Shown here piece after piece: positions 11,191 through 20,422 of a DNA stretch of 64,000 bases (the first letter of the stretch is position 1; each line of letters starts with the position of its first letter). The notes beneath the pieces were generated by a model, which worked only from the letters and a program-made list of their open reading frames with translations, made no database searches and was not told the origin of the DNA. Both the position numbers and the translations under genes were made by a program. The stretch spans positions 2,072,001 through 2,136,000 of the forward strand of contig CP085710.1 of the NCBI GenBank assembly GCA_023823795.1, read 5' to 3'. Origin of the DNA: Bacillus sp. F19 (lineage in GTDB: Bacteria > Bacillota > Bacilli > Bacillales > Bacillaceae).

Positions 11191-11222
11191 AAAAAAGCAC
11201 TTCTTTTGAAGTGCTTTTTTGT
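11191..11222 (+). terminator. Terminator after codY
   Basis: A perfect 13-bp stem (AAAAAAGCACTTC / GAAGTGCTTTTTT) with loop TTTT ends in a T-run. It isolates the codY operon from the flagellar operon. Confidence 0.92.
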
Positions 11223-11385
11223 TTTGCCTAGACAAAATGTTAATTCGGGTGTAAAAATACCTATGACTATTAAATCACCCTGGGGAATAGTGTGAAAACA
11301 CTAGGTAAAAAGAACTAGAATAAAAATAGATACAAATTCCGACCTTTTTTTACAAAACCTTTATAGACTTTAAGACTATTATTTC

Positions 11386-11414
11386 TTACAATTACAGTAT
11401 AGATTTAACATAAT
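11386..11414 (+). promoter_or_regulatory. Candidate sigma-A promoter of the flagellar operon
   Basis: TTACAA (11386-11391) and CATAAT (11409-11414), spaced exactly 17 bases, lie about 50 bases before flgB. In B. subtilis the fla/che operon has a main sigma-A promoter and a sigma-D promoter. I found no convincing sigma-D site here. The rest of the 284-base gap (11179-11462) is AT-rich with the codY terminator and a small hairpin (GTGTGAAAACAC near 11290). Confidence 0.55.
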
Positions 11415-11462
11415 TAGACAATATATCATTCGAAAGGTATAGGGATTTTGTGAGGGGACTAA

Positions 11463-11852
11463 ATGAAAATTTTTTCTGAAACCATTCAATCGCTTGAAAA
11501 TGCTGTGAATCGATCTGCAATTAAGCAAAAAGTAATTAGTCAAAATATTGCCAATGTAGATACTCCCAATTATAAATCGAAAGAAATTGACTTCAAACAG
11601 TCCTTAGATTCTGAAGTGAGCAGGCTTCTAGCTAAAAAGACTGATCAGCGTCATCTTTCTTTCGGATCAGGACAAGAATCCTACTCGATTAAATCCAAAG
11701 CAAACACATCCTACCAGGCAAACGGCAATAATGTAGACGCAGATCGTGAAATGTCAGACTTGGCTGAAAATCAAATTTATTACAATGCACTTATCGACCG
11801 TTTAAGCAGTAAATTTAACTCGCTTAAAACGGTGATTAGAGGAGGAAGCTGA
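11463..11852 (+). CDS. flgB: Flagellar basal-body rod protein FlgB
   Basis: A proximal rod component of the flagellar basal body, exported through the flagellar type III system. At 129 residues it is the usual size. The flagellar rod signature is seen as ISQNIANVDTPNYKSKEIDF (residues 25-44), and the C-terminus has the DREMSDLAENQIYYNALIDR helix. It is the first gene of the flagellar operon. The ribosome-binding site is GTGAGGGGAC just before the ATG. flgC begins 2 bases after its stop. Confidence 0.97.
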   Translation: MKIFSETIQSLENAVNRSAIKQKVISQNIANVDTPNYKSKEIDFKQSLDSEVSRLLAKKTDQRHLSFGSGQESYSIKSKANTSYQANGNNVDADREMSDLAENQIYYNALIDRLSSKFNSLKTVIRGGS

Positions 11853-11854
11853 TT

Positions 11855-12307
11855 ATGAATATTTTCAGTCAGTTAAATACAACCGCTTCTGCCCTAACAG
11901 CGCAGAGATTAAGAATGGATGTCATCTCATCCAATATGGCAAATGCCGATACAACAAGAGCTGTCTTTGAAAATGGAGAATGGCAGCCCTACCGGCGAAA
12001 AATGGTCGTAACTGAGCCAAATGGAAATACGTTTTTATCTCACTTACATAGAGCACAGGGTAAAGTGGCAAATGACTTGTCTGGTGTAAAGGTCACAGAA
12101 ATCAAGGAGGATCAAACTCCATTTAAACTGGTATTTGATCCTGAACACCCGGATGCAAATGATCAAGGATATGTAGAGCTCCCTAACGTTGATCCTCTAA
12201 AAGAAATGGTTGATTTAATGAGCAGCACACGGTCATACGAGGCAAATGCAACAGTTTTTAACGCTTCTAAAGACATGCTGATGAAAACATTAGAATTAGG
12301 AAAGTAG
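11855..12307 (+). CDS. flgC: Flagellar basal-body rod protein FlgC
   Basis: A rod protein that stacks on FlgB in the basal body. Its 150 residues include the N-terminal rod motif MDVISSNMANADTTRA (residues 22-37) and the C-terminal helix VDLMSSTRSYEANATVFNAS, which pairs with the N-terminal helix in rod subunits. The start is an ATG 2 bases after the flgB stop, with GAGGAAG as ribosome-binding site inside the end of flgB. It appears intact. Confidence 0.97.
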   Translation: MNIFSQLNTTASALTAQRLRMDVISSNMANADTTRAVFENGEWQPYRRKMVVTEPNGNTFLSHLHRAQGKVANDLSGVKVTEIKEDQTPFKLVFDPEHPDANDQGYVELPNVDPLKEMVDLMSSTRSYEANATVFNASKDMLMKTLELGK

Positions 12308-12319
12308 GATTGAGGATCC

Positions 12320-12625
12320 ATGATTCAAGCTATATCACCCTTTCAGATGCAGAGAGTTAAGGAAAGTCAAGTTCAGGACGTTCAAAAAAATAAACAAACT
12401 CAACAGACCTCATTTTCCGATTTCTTAACACAATCAATCAATGAAGTGAATTCCATGCAGGTGAAATCAGATCAAATGACCGCTGCATTAGCAGAAGGGA
12501 AAAATGTTCAATTGCAGGATGTTATGATTGCCGCTGAAAAGGCGAGTGTAACCATGCTTGCAACAATTGAAATCAGAAATAAAGCAGTAGAAGCATATCA
12601 GGAAATGATGAGAATGCAAATATAA
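12320..12625 (+). CDS. fliE: Flagellar hook-basal body protein FliE
   Basis: FliE joins the MS ring to the rod. The 101-residue protein has the family's C-terminal features: LQDVMIAAEKASVTMLATIE followed by IRNKAVEAYQEMMRMQ, ending at the conserved Met-Gln-Ile. The N-terminus is glutamine-rich and variable, as is usual. It lies between flgC and fliF as in other Bacillus species. Confidence 0.95.
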   Translation: MIQAISPFQMQRVKESQVQDVQKNKQTQQTSFSDFLTQSINEVNSMQVKSDQMTAALAEGKNVQLQDVMIAAEKASVTMLATIEIRNKAVEAYQEMMRMQI

Positions 12626-12706
12626 TCTTAATATGTATAAAACTAGCGATGGATGCCGACTTCTCTATGCAGCATTCATGTCGTCATTATCGGGGGATTT
12701 CCAGGA

Positions 12707-14296
12707 ATGAATCAGAAGTTAATGGAATTTAGAAATAAAATAGTACAGGTTTGGACTGAACGCACGAAAGCACAAAAGGCTTTTATCATTGGCGGAATTG
12801 CTGCTTTGCTTCTTTTTATTGGAATTGGATCTTATATGGCATCAAATCCCGATCTTGTAGCGCTTTATAAAGATCTATCCCCCCAGGAGACAGGTCAAAT
12901 AAAGGAAACGCTGGATGCTCAAGGGATTCAATCAAAAATCACAGATAATGGTGCAACAATATTGGTGCCCTCTGAGATGGTTGACAATCTAAAAGTTGAG
13001 CTTGCAGCTGAAGGAATCCCGAACAGCGGTGTGATCGACTATTCGTTTTTTGGTCAAAATGTTGGATTTGGGATGACGGATAACGAATTTGATGTTTTGA
13101 AGCTGAAAGCCACACAAACAGAACTTTCAAATTTAATAAAAGGTATTGAGGGAGTACATGACGCAAAGGTCATGATAAATCTTCCGAAAGAATCTGTTTT
13201 TGTTAATGAAGACAATGGCTCATCTACCGCCTCTATTGTCTTAAGCATGAAGCCCGGAATACAGCTTGATCAGACAAAGGTAAATGCCCTTTATCATCTC
13301 GTTTCAAAAAGTGTTCCTGATCTATCTACAGATAATATCGTCATTATGGATCAAAATTTTGAGTATTTTGATTTAAAAAATAATAAAAATATTCCTGTTG
13401 TTGAAAATATTTCCACTCAGTATGATCTGAAAACGAAAATTGAGCAGGATATTCAGCGTCAAGTCCAAAAAATGCTCGGAACGATGATGGGGCAGGATAA
13501 AGTAGTTGTATCTGTAACTGCTGATTTAGACTTTACCCAGGAAAACAGAGAAGAAACCATCGTAGAGCCTGTTGATAAGGAAAATATGGAAGGTCTTGCG
13601 GTAAGTGTAGAAAGAATTACTGAGACATATACAGGCGAAGGTGCACCTGAAGGCGGCGTTACTGGAGCTGGAGAAGATGATATACCTGGCTATGAAGCTG
13701 TCCAGGGTGAAGGTACAGGGGATTATGAAAAAATAGAAGAACGAATAAATAATGAAGTAAACCGTGTTAAGAAAGAAATCGTTGAAAGTCCATATAAAGT
13801 TCGTGATTTAGGAATTCAAGTCATGGTTGAACCCCCTTCTTCAGATGACCCAAGTTCATTATCTGCTGAAAGTGTAAATGACATTGAAAAGCTCCTTGGG
13901 ACGATCATCCGTACTTCGATAAATAAGGATGAAACGGCAGAGCCGCTTACAGATGAACAGATAGAGGAGAAAATATCCGTTTCTGTACAAGCGTTTGCAG
14001 GGAAAATGGACCTGGTGGATGAGACGAAATCATTTCTTCCAGTCTGGCTTTATGCGGCGGGTGGAATTCTCTTCCTGATTATTGTTATCCTTCTGGTTTT
14101 ATTATTTAGAAAAAAACGCAAAGCAGAAGACGAATATGAAGAAGACATTTTTGTACAAGAGAAATTGATCCTGCCCGATGTAAATAATGAGCATGAAAGC
14201 GAGACATCTGTAAGGAGAAAACAATTAGAAAAAATGGCCAGAGAAAAACCGGAAGATTTTGCGAAGCTGCTCAGATCTTGGCTGACGGAAGAATAG
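12707..14296 (+). CDS. fliF: Flagellar MS-ring protein FliF
   Basis: Builds the MS ring in the cytoplasmic membrane, the base of the motor. I chose the ATG at 12707 (529 residues) because AGGA precedes it and it aligns with the usual FliF N-terminus; the open frame extends upstream to 12653. There are two membrane segments, about residues 25-43 (AFIIGGIAALLLFIGIG) and about 448-470 (LYAAGGILFLIIVILLVLLF). Ring-building motifs such as SFFGQNVGFGMTDNEF lie between them. The FliG-binding C-terminus ends KPEDFAKLLRSWLTEE. Confidence 0.97.
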   Translation: MNQKLMEFRNKIVQVWTERTKAQKAFIIGGIAALLLFIGIGSYMASNPDLVALYKDLSPQETGQIKETLDAQGIQSKITDNGATILVPSEMVDNLKVELAAEGIPNSGVIDYSFFGQNVGFGMTDNEFDVLKLKATQTELSNLIKGIEGVHDAKVMINLPKESVFVNEDNGSSTASIVLSMKPGIQLDQTKVNALYHLVSKSVPDLSTDNIVIMDQNFEYFDLKNNKNIPVVENISTQYDLKTKIEQDIQRQVQKMLGTMMGQDKVVVSVTADLDFTQENREETIVEPVDKENMEGLAVSVERITETYTGEGAPEGGVTGAGEDDIPGYEAVQGEGTGDYEKIEERINNEVNRVKKEIVESPYKVRDLGIQVMVEPPSSDDPSSLSAESVNDIEKLLGTIIRTSINKDETAEPLTDEQIEEKISVSVQAFAGKMDLVDETKSFLPVWLYAAGGILFLIIVILLVLLFRKKRKAEDEYEEDIFVQEKLILPDVNNEHESETSVRRKQLEKMAREKPEDFAKLLRSWLTEE

Positions 14297-14309
14297 GAGG
14301 TTTTAAGTG

Positions 14310-15329
14310 ATGGTAAGAAGAGCAAACAATGGAAGACTTACTGGGAAGCAAAAAGCCGCCATCCTTCTGATTTCCCTTGGTCCAGATGTAGCTGCATCTG
14401 TTTATAAGCATCTATCAGAAGAGGAAATTGAACGACTGACTCTTGAAATCTCAGGAGTCAGAAATGTAGATTCTCAAAATAAAGAAGAAATCATTGAAGA
14501 GTTTCATCAAATTGCGATGGCTCAGGAATTTATCTCTCAAGGAGGCATCTCTTACGCGAAACAGATTCTCGAAAAAGCTTTGGGAGAAGATCGGGCATCA
14601 GGCATCATTCACAGGCTGACATCTTCACTGCAGGTTAAACCTTTTGATTTTGCAAGAAAAGCTGATCCTGCACATATCTTTAATTTTATACAGGGGGAGC
14701 ATCCCCAAACAATTGCCCTTATTTTATCTTATTTGGACCCCGTACAATCAGGCAAGATCTTATCTGGCTTGCCGCATGAGCAGCAGGCTGATATTGCAAG
14801 GCGCATCGCTAAAATGGACCGTACTTCACCGGAAATTATCAATGAAGTGGAACAGATCCTTGAGCGGAAATTATCATCATCTGTCACGCAGGATTATACA
14901 CAGACAGGCGGCGTCGAAGCTGTAGTAGAAGTTCTTAACGGTGTAGACCGCAGTACAGAAAAGACCATTCTTGATTCTCTCGAAATACAAGATCCGGAAC
15001 TTGCAGAGGAAATAAAAAAGAGAATGTTTGTATTTGAAGATATTGTGACACTTGACAGCAGAGCGATTCAGCGCGTCATCCGCGACGTGGAGAACGAGGA
15101 CTTAATGCTTTCTCTGAAAGTTGCAAGCGAGGAAGTAAAAGAAGTTGTCTTTAAAAATATGTCAAAGAGAATGGCAGAGACATTTAGAGAAGAAATGGAG
15201 TTTATGGGTCCAGTCAGACTTCGTGATGTTGAGGAAGCTCAGTCACGCATCGTTGCAGTTATACGCAGACTTGAAGACGCCGGCGAGATCGTAATCGCCC
15301 GCGGCGGAGGAGATGATATCATTGTCTAA
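14310..15329 (+). CDS. fliG: Flagellar motor switch protein FliG
   Basis: The C-ring protein that meets the stator and converts ion flow into torque. It has 339 residues. The N-terminal domain (LTGKQKAAILLISLGPDVAA) binds FliF, the middle domain contains the EHPQTIALILSYLDP armadillo motif, and the C-terminal torque helix includes MFVFEDIVTLDSRAIQRVIR. GTG at 14307 and ATG at 14310 are adjacent; GGAGG at 14297-14301 fits ATG 14310 well. The sequence is highly conserved and intact. Confidence 0.97.
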   Translation: MVRRANNGRLTGKQKAAILLISLGPDVAASVYKHLSEEEIERLTLEISGVRNVDSQNKEEIIEEFHQIAMAQEFISQGGISYAKQILEKALGEDRASGIIHRLTSSLQVKPFDFARKADPAHIFNFIQGEHPQTIALILSYLDPVQSGKILSGLPHEQQADIARRIAKMDRTSPEIINEVEQILERKLSSSVTQDYTQTGGVEAVVEVLNGVDRSTEKTILDSLEIQDPELAEEIKKRMFVFEDIVTLDSRAIQRVIRDVENEDLMLSLKVASEEVKEVVFKNMSKRMAETFREEMEFMGPVRLRDVEEAQSRIVAVIRRLEDAGEIVIARGGGDDIIV

Positions 15330-16080
15330 ATTGATTAAATCGGCACATGCACTTCAGCAGGAAGACGCTAAAAAATCAATTTTATTAAAGACAATCGACT
15401 TCAGTCCTCCTTCAAATGTAAGGGGAAATCCAGAACTGTCAATGAAAGCAAAAGTGTTTTTGCAGCAGGCAAGCGAGGAAGCTGAAACACTTGTTCAAAA
15501 AGCTAAAGCTGAAGCGAAAAGCATCCGAATTAATATAGAGGCTGAGCGGCAGCAATGGAATTCTGAGCGGGAGATGCAAAAAGAAGTAGCGAGAGAAGAA
15601 GGATACCTTGCCGGTCTGAATGCCGGAAAAGAAGAAGGCTACATGCAATACATATCCCATCTTGAAGACGCACGGGAAATTGTTCAGCAATCAAAGGAAG
15701 ATTATATCGGCAAAATTGTTTCAGCTGAAGAAACGATCGTCAAGCTTGCTGTTAAATTGGCTGAGAAGCTGATTTTTATTGAAATGGAAGAAAATCCGAA
15801 GTGGTTTTTGGAGCTTGTTAAAAAAGCATTAAATGAAGTTCGCGAGTATCCTGAAATTAAAATTTTTGTTCATCCGATACATTATGGTCATGTTTTAAAA
15901 CAAAAAAATGAATTAGAGAATACGCTTATGTCTAAATCAGACTTGTTTATATTTCCTGATGATTCATTGCCAGAAGGAAGCTGTCAAATTGAATCACCTT
16001 TTGGAAAGGTGGATGCAGGAATAGATGTACAGCTTCAGCAGCTGAAGCAGCAAATGCTTGAATTGGTTGGAGAGGAATGA
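15322..16080 (+). CDS. fliH: Flagellar assembly protein FliH
   Basis: A regulator of the FliI ATPase and a peripheral stalk of the export apparatus. I prefer the TTG start at 15322 (MSKLIKSAHALQ, 252 residues) because GGAGGAG lies at 15306-15312 and the product aligns with the usual MSxLIKS start. An ATG at 15313 would sit too close to that site. It overlaps the fliG 3' end by 8 bases. The middle is a long charged coiled coil rich in Glu/Gln/Ala (about 50-110), followed by the FliH/VatE-like C-terminal domain. Confidence 0.93.
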   Translation: MSKLIKSAHALQQEDAKKSILLKTIDFSPPSNVRGNPELSMKAKVFLQQASEEAETLVQKAKAEAKSIRINIEAERQQWNSEREMQKEVAREEGYLAGLNAGKEEGYMQYISHLEDAREIVQQSKEDYIGKIVSAEETIVKLAVKLAEKLIFIEMEENPKWFLELVKKALNEVREYPEIKIFVHPIHYGHVLKQKNELENTLMSKSDLFIFPDDSLPEGSCQIESPFGKVDAGIDVQLQQLKQQMLELVGEE

Positions 16081-16087
16081 GCACTTT

Positions 16088-17410
16088 TTGAAAGCAGAGG
16101 AGTTAATCTCGAGAATAGATACCCTGGATTCTTATAAAAGATATGGAAAAGTTATCAAAGTGATTGGACTGATGATTGAGTCAAGAGGCCCGAAAAGTTC
16201 AATAGGAGATTTATGCTATATTCATACAGGTTCCAGTAAGGAATCAGCAATTCCGGCTGAAGTGGTTGGATTCAAAGGGGAAAACGTCCTATTGATGCCA
16301 TTTGAGCATCTTTCACAGATTTCACCAGGCAGTATCGTGAAAGCAACAAATGACTCTTTGAAAATAAAAGTAGGTTCTGGTTTGATCGGTCAAGTTGTAG
16401 ATGCGTATGGCCATCCTCTAAATCTATCCCCTTTGCCAAAAGGTTTAACGCCAATATCTGCTGAACAAAGTCCTCCAAACCCTATGAGAAGACCCCCAAT
16501 AAATGAACCGATGGAAGTAGGCATTCGCGTGATCGACAGCCTGCTGACTGTAGGAAAAGGTCAGCGTGTAGGGATTTTTGCGGGAAGCGGCGTAGGGAAA
16601 AGTACACTCATGGGAATGATTGCAAGAAATACAAAAGCGGATCTGAATGTGATCGCTCTAATAGGAGAGCGCGGCCGTGAAGTCAGGGAATTCATTGAAA
16701 AGGATCTGGGAGAAGAAGGGCTTAAACGTTCTATTGTAGTAGTGGCAACCTCAGATCAGCCGGCTTTAATGAGAATGAAAGCTTCATATACTGCTACAGC
16801 CATCGCTGAATATTTCCGGGATAAAGACATGAATGTCATGTTCATGATGGATTCTGTTACAAGGGTTGCCATGGCACAAAGAGAGATAGGACTCGCAGTC
16901 GGCGAACCTCCAACAGCCAAAGGCTATACACCAAGTGTTTTTGCCGTCCTGCCTAAGCTATTAGAGCGGACAGGCACAAACGAGAAAGGAACCATTACTG
17001 CTTTTTATACCGTGCTTGTAGATGGTGACGATATGAATGAGCCGATTGCGGATACAGTGCGGGGAATACTCGATGGACACATCGTGCTTGACCGCAGCTT
17101 GGCTAACAAAGGCCAGTTTCCGGCAGTCAACGTATTAAAAAGCATAAGCAGGGTAATGAATCAAATTGTTTCTGATCATCAGAAAAAGAATGCGGCAAAA
17201 CTGAGAGAATTACTGGCAGCTTATATGAATTCTGAAGACTTGATTAATATTGGAGCTTACAAAAGAGGTTCGAACAGGGAGATTGATGATGCCATCCGAT
17301 TTTATCCGAAGATTATTTCATTTTTAAAACAGGATGTGCATGATAAAATCACTTTTGCAGAGAGCACAGCCTCATTAGAACGATTGATTGAAAAAGGTGA
17401 GAATGGGTGA
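16088..17410 (+). CDS. fliI: Flagellum-specific ATP synthase FliI
   Basis: Hexameric export ATPase, related to the F1 beta subunit, that unloads chaperone-substrate complexes at the flagellar export gate. The TTG at 16088 (440 residues, MKAEELISRID) is my choice. GGAGAGG lies at 16069-16075, and the product begins just before the conserved SYKRYGKV segment. A TTG at 16058 is also open but overlaps fliH. Walker A is GSGVGKST at 166-173 and ALIGERGREVREF follows. Walker B is FMMDSVTR. All catalytic motifs are intact. Confidence 0.95.
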   Translation: MKAEELISRIDTLDSYKRYGKVIKVIGLMIESRGPKSSIGDLCYIHTGSSKESAIPAEVVGFKGENVLLMPFEHLSQISPGSIVKATNDSLKIKVGSGLIGQVVDAYGHPLNLSPLPKGLTPISAEQSPPNPMRRPPINEPMEVGIRVIDSLLTVGKGQRVGIFAGSGVGKSTLMGMIARNTKADLNVIALIGERGREVREFIEKDLGEEGLKRSIVVVATSDQPALMRMKASYTATAIAEYFRDKDMNVMFMMDSVTRVAMAQREIGLAVGEPPTAKGYTPSVFAVLPKLLERTGTNEKGTITAFYTVLVDGDDMNEPIADTVRGILDGHIVLDRSLANKGQFPAVNVLKSISRVMNQIVSDHQKKNAAKLRELLAAYMNSEDLINIGAYKRGSNREIDDAIRFYPKIISFLKQDVHDKITFAESTASLERLIEKGENG

Positions 17411-17850
17411 AATATACATACCGGTTTCAAAAAGTGCTTGAATTAAAAGAAAATGAAAAAGAAAAGTCTCTTGAAGACTATAACCGTTCTGTTTTTGAAT
17501 TTGAAAAAGCCGCAGAAAAGCTGTATGACTGCCTGAAGAAAAAAGAGGTGCTCGAAGAGAGAACCATAAGGCAGCTGAGCACAGGCATGCCTGTACAGGA
17601 AATCCGCCACTTTCAGCAGTTTGTCACTAATTTAGAAAAAACGATTGCCCATTATCAGCGGCTGGTCGTTATGACAAGAGAAAACATGAATGAAAAACAG
17701 CTTGAGCTTACTGAAAAAAATATTGAAGTAAAGAAATATGAAAAAATGAAAGAAAAGCATGATGAAGTTCATCTCGAACATGTGAAAACATCAGAATCAA
17801 AGTTCATGGATGATCTCTCGATTCAGGCCTTTGCACTTCGGGGAAATTAG
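17407..17850 (+). CDS. fliJ: Flagellar export chaperone FliJ
   Basis: A small coiled-coil protein acting in the centre of the FliI ring, in the manner of the gamma subunit of F1. It has 147 residues, is almost wholly helical and is dominated by Lys and Glu. The family start MKYTYRFQKVLELKENEKE is visible. The GTG start overlaps the fliI stop (GTGA), suggesting coupled translation. Confidence 0.93.
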   Translation: MKYTYRFQKVLELKENEKEKSLEDYNRSVFEFEKAAEKLYDCLKKKEVLEERTIRQLSTGMPVQEIRHFQQFVTNLEKTIAHYQRLVVMTRENMNEKQLELTEKNIEVKKYEKMKEKHDEVHLEHVKTSESKFMDDLSIQAFALRGN

Positions 17851-17861
17851 GTGAAAATACT

Positions 17862-18437
17862 GTGAAAAACAATGAGAATGATTCAAGCAAGCTTCAATGG
17901 ACATTTTTTGTAATTGTCATTCCATTTATATTTACTGTCACGTTCATTACGGTCATCTTAACAGTAGCGCGCGTAGATGTGGCAGGGAAAATGAAAGGAG
18001 TGATCTTGCATCTGCAGGGAACTGCAGAACATACGAGCGTTCATGAGGAAAAAAACAGCAAAAATGCAGATGCCTCCCATACAGCAGAGCTTGAGAAAGC
18101 TAATAAGTTTCAAAAAAACACCATTGAAAAACAGCAGCAGGAAATATCTGCCGCAGAAAACGACGCTGACCTTAAAGTGAGAGAAATTCAGCAGCTCAGC
18201 CAAGAAGTAAAGTCCCTCAAAGAACAGCTGCTTGGAACAGAAAATAAAGAAAAAGATATCGCCAAACTCTATGAAAAGATGTCCAGCAAAAAAGCCGCTG
18301 AAATCATCCCGTTTTTATCAGATGAAGAGGCTTTGCTGATTTTAACTTCTATTAAAGATGATCAGCTCATTGCAGTGATGGAAAAAATGTCAGTTGAGGA
18401 TGCTGCGAAATATACAAAAATGCTTGCAAAATCCTGA
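17862..18437 (+). CDS. ylxF: YlxF/MotE-family membrane protein with MgtE N-terminal-like domain
   Basis: YlxF sits between fliJ and fliK in Bacillus flagellar operons. The 191-residue product begins with a GTG, has one membrane segment (about residues 14-36), and a long coiled coil (about 60-130). Its C-terminal segment MSSKKAAEIIPFLSDEEALLILTSI resembles the MgtE intracellular N domain, as in MotE proteins, which act as chaperones for stator proteins in other bacteria. A role with the flagellar motor is inferred from this and from its position. Confidence 0.85.
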   Translation: MKNNENDSSKLQWTFFVIVIPFIFTVTFITVILTVARVDVAGKMKGVILHLQGTAEHTSVHEEKNSKNADASHTAELEKANKFQKNTIEKQQQEISAAENDADLKVREIQQLSQEVKSLKEQLLGTENKEKDIAKLYEKMSSKKAAEIIPFLSDEEALLILTSIKDDQLIAVMEKMSVEDAAKYTKMLAKS

Positions 18438-18469
18438 CACCATGGATGACTTGTAAGGGAGGTGAAAAG

Positions 18470-19909
18470 GTGAAAATTTCTGCTGACTTACTAAATACCG
18501 GGACTGTATGGAAGAACGCGCATCAAAAAAGTGAACAATCTTCTTCTTTTCAAACCCTTTTTGATAGCTTGCAGCTTACTGAACAAGAAGATCATTCATC
18601 AGTTGCTGAATCCGAAAAGATTTATGAAGAGAATCATCCAGAATTTGATTTTAACGAATTTGAAGAGGAAATAAAGGGCTTTTTAACGACTATACCTTTG
18701 GAAGAAGGGTACTTCATTCAATCTCCAATATTAAATCAGAAAATCACTCAATTAGCAGAGCTTGCAGATGAGAATGAAGGCTATATTATCCTTACAATCT
18801 TAACCCATTCTGAATCTATGGAGAATATTTTCGCTCAGCTGAACGAACAGCCGGCTGCAGAATCAGTGATACTGCTTACAGTGATGGCTGGAATTATGCA
18901 GTTGCCTGGATCAAAAGAAATAACGGAGCTTAAGAATGAACTGATTTCCAATTTTAATAAAGATCGGCCGGATCTAATAATGAAGGACTCTTCTCTTGCA
19001 GAAGCAATAAAGATTTTTGATGAATATGATCAGAGCGGAAATCAAATGAGCAGAACTGCAGAAAATAATCGTTCCGGCCTTGTGCATACTCCTGTAAATG
19101 AGAATTTAATACAAGCGGAATTAACCTCTAAAGTAAGGGATCCTGTTAAAAACATGATGGAAGAAACGCCTCTCTCAGCACAAAAATATGAACTTCCTAA
19201 AATGACTGGCCTATATAATAGCCAGAATCTGAATGGTGACAGCAATGAAGCAATATTATTAGTAAGTACAGAAGAACGTTATCGTATTTATTCATTAGGA
19301 CAAAACATTGGTGCTCCTCCAATTAAAATGTTTAATAAATTTAAAACAGCAGGCACTGAGGGCAATAAGAATTTACCTGTTTCAGGCATGACAGGTCAAG
19401 ATGTGCAAAGAAATCTCGCTTTTTCAGAAAGTGGTTTACAAATAAATACAGGAAAAGCGAAAGTTTTCTCAACATCAGATAAAGCGATTCCAGCCCCACA
19501 AAATCAGCAGTTATTTAATAATCAAGTTACAGAAGCTTTTAAACGGTCCAAAGCGCTATTCAAAGCCATTGGTTCATCTCAATTGACCATCCGTTTAGCT
19601 CCAGAACATTTAGGGATGCTGACAATAAAACTTCAGCAGCAGGATGGAAAAACGATTGCGAAGATCATTACTTCCACACAATCCGCAAAGGAGCTGGTTG
19701 AACAAGGCATTCATCAACTGAAACAAGTACTTCCAGCTATCAGTATTCAGGTTGACAGGTTTGAAATGTATAGCGAACAGCTGGAGCCTTCATTTAATCG
19801 CAGCCATGAAGAAGCTGATCAACATCGGCGTGAACAAGACAGATCAAGAAAAGAATCAAAAGAAGATGAAAGAGATACATTTAAAGCACATTTAAATATG
19901 CTGACGTAA
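18470..19909 (+). CDS. fliK: Flagellar hook-length control protein FliK
   Basis: FliK measures hook length and triggers the export switch through FlhB. I use the GTG at 18470 (479 residues, [11 protein letters not shown]) because GGGAGGTG lies at 18457-18464; an ATG at 18446 would lie 8 bases after ylxF. The N-terminal and central parts are poorly conserved and low in complexity. The C-terminal domain is recognisable in [20 protein letters not shown] (about residues 366-385). The tail is rich in charged residues, as is usual. Confidence 0.9.
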   Translation: MKISADLLNTGTVWKNAHQKSEQSSSFQTLFDSLQLTEQEDHSSVAESEKIYEENHPEFDFNEFEEEIKGFLTTIPLEEGYFIQSPILNQKITQLAELADENEGYIILTILTHSESMENIFAQLNEQPAAESVILLTVMAGIMQLPGSKEITELKNELISNFNKDRPDLIMKDSSLAEAIKIFDEYDQSGNQMSRTAENNRSGLVHTPVNENLIQAELTSKVRDPVKNMMEETPLSAQKYELPKMTGLYNSQNLNGDSNEAILLVSTEERYRIYSLGQNIGAPPIKMFNKFKTAGTEGNKNLPVSGMTGQDVQRNLAFSESGLQINTGKAKVFSTSDKAIPAPQNQQLFNNQVTEAFKRSKALFKAIGSSQLTIRLAPEHLGMLTIKLQQQDGKTIAKIITSTQSAKELVEQGIHQLKQVLPAISIQVDRFEMYSEQLEPSFNRSHEEADQHRREQDRSRKESKEDERDTFKAHLNMLT

Positions 19910-19922
19910 GCGGAGGATGAAA

Positions 19923-20354
19923 ATGACTCAAAACACAATTGATGCAGGACTGCTCTTATCTTCTACAAATACAGCAGAAAGATCCGGAGGAAAATCCAGC
20001 TTAGGTAAAGACGACTTCTTGAAAATCTTGATTGCCCAGCTTCAAAATCAGGATCCACTTAATCCAATGGAAGATAAAGAGTTCATTTCTCAGATGGCCA
20101 GTTTTTCTTCACTTGAACAAATGACAAATATGAGTACCCAGCTCAGTGATTTTATTCACCTTCATGTGAATGATGGTATTTTAAAGTACTCTGAAATGAT
20201 AGGAAAACAAGTTGAGTGGGAGTCAAGTGAAGGCAAGTCTTCCGGAATCGTTAAATCCATTAAACAGTCAGGTGCAGATATTATTCTGGAAATGCAGGAT
20301 GGAAAAGAAGTGACAAGCGCTTTGATTACAAAAGTGACAGTTCAGAATTCATAA
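19923..20354 (+). CDS. flgD: Flagellar hook-capping protein FlgD
   Basis: Scaffold for hook assembly. It has 143 residues, as in other Bacillus species, which lack the larger C-terminal domain of enterobacterial FlgD. The signature [20 protein letters not shown] and the following [20 protein letters not shown] are clear. Of two in-frame ATGs I choose 19923, because GGAGG at 19912-19916 directly abuts the other at 19917. Confidence 0.94.
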   Translation: MTQNTIDAGLLLSSTNTAERSGGKSSLGKDDFLKILIAQLQNQDPLNPMEDKEFISQMASFSSLEQMTNMSTQLSDFIHLHVNDGILKYSEMIGKQVEWESSEGKSSGIVKSIKQSGADIILEMQDGKEVTSALITKVTVQNS

Positions 20355-20422
20355 TTTTTAAAAATTGAAATTTAAATTGATTCAGCACTTAAATGCTGAC
20401 CATTAAGGGAGAGAGAAAATCT

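Noticed and set aside
11315-11350. Sigma-D promoter upstream of flgB
   Set aside because: TAAA followed by TCCGACCT has the wrong spacing (13 rather than 15) and only 5 of 8 matches to GCCGATAT.
11470-11484. CodY box overlapping the flgB start (core TTTTCTGAAA)
   Set aside because: The core matches the AATTTTCWGAAAATT consensus, but 5 of 15 positions differ, all at the edges, and AT-rich DNA gives such hits by chance. CodY control of this operon is known in B. subtilis but this site is not convincing.
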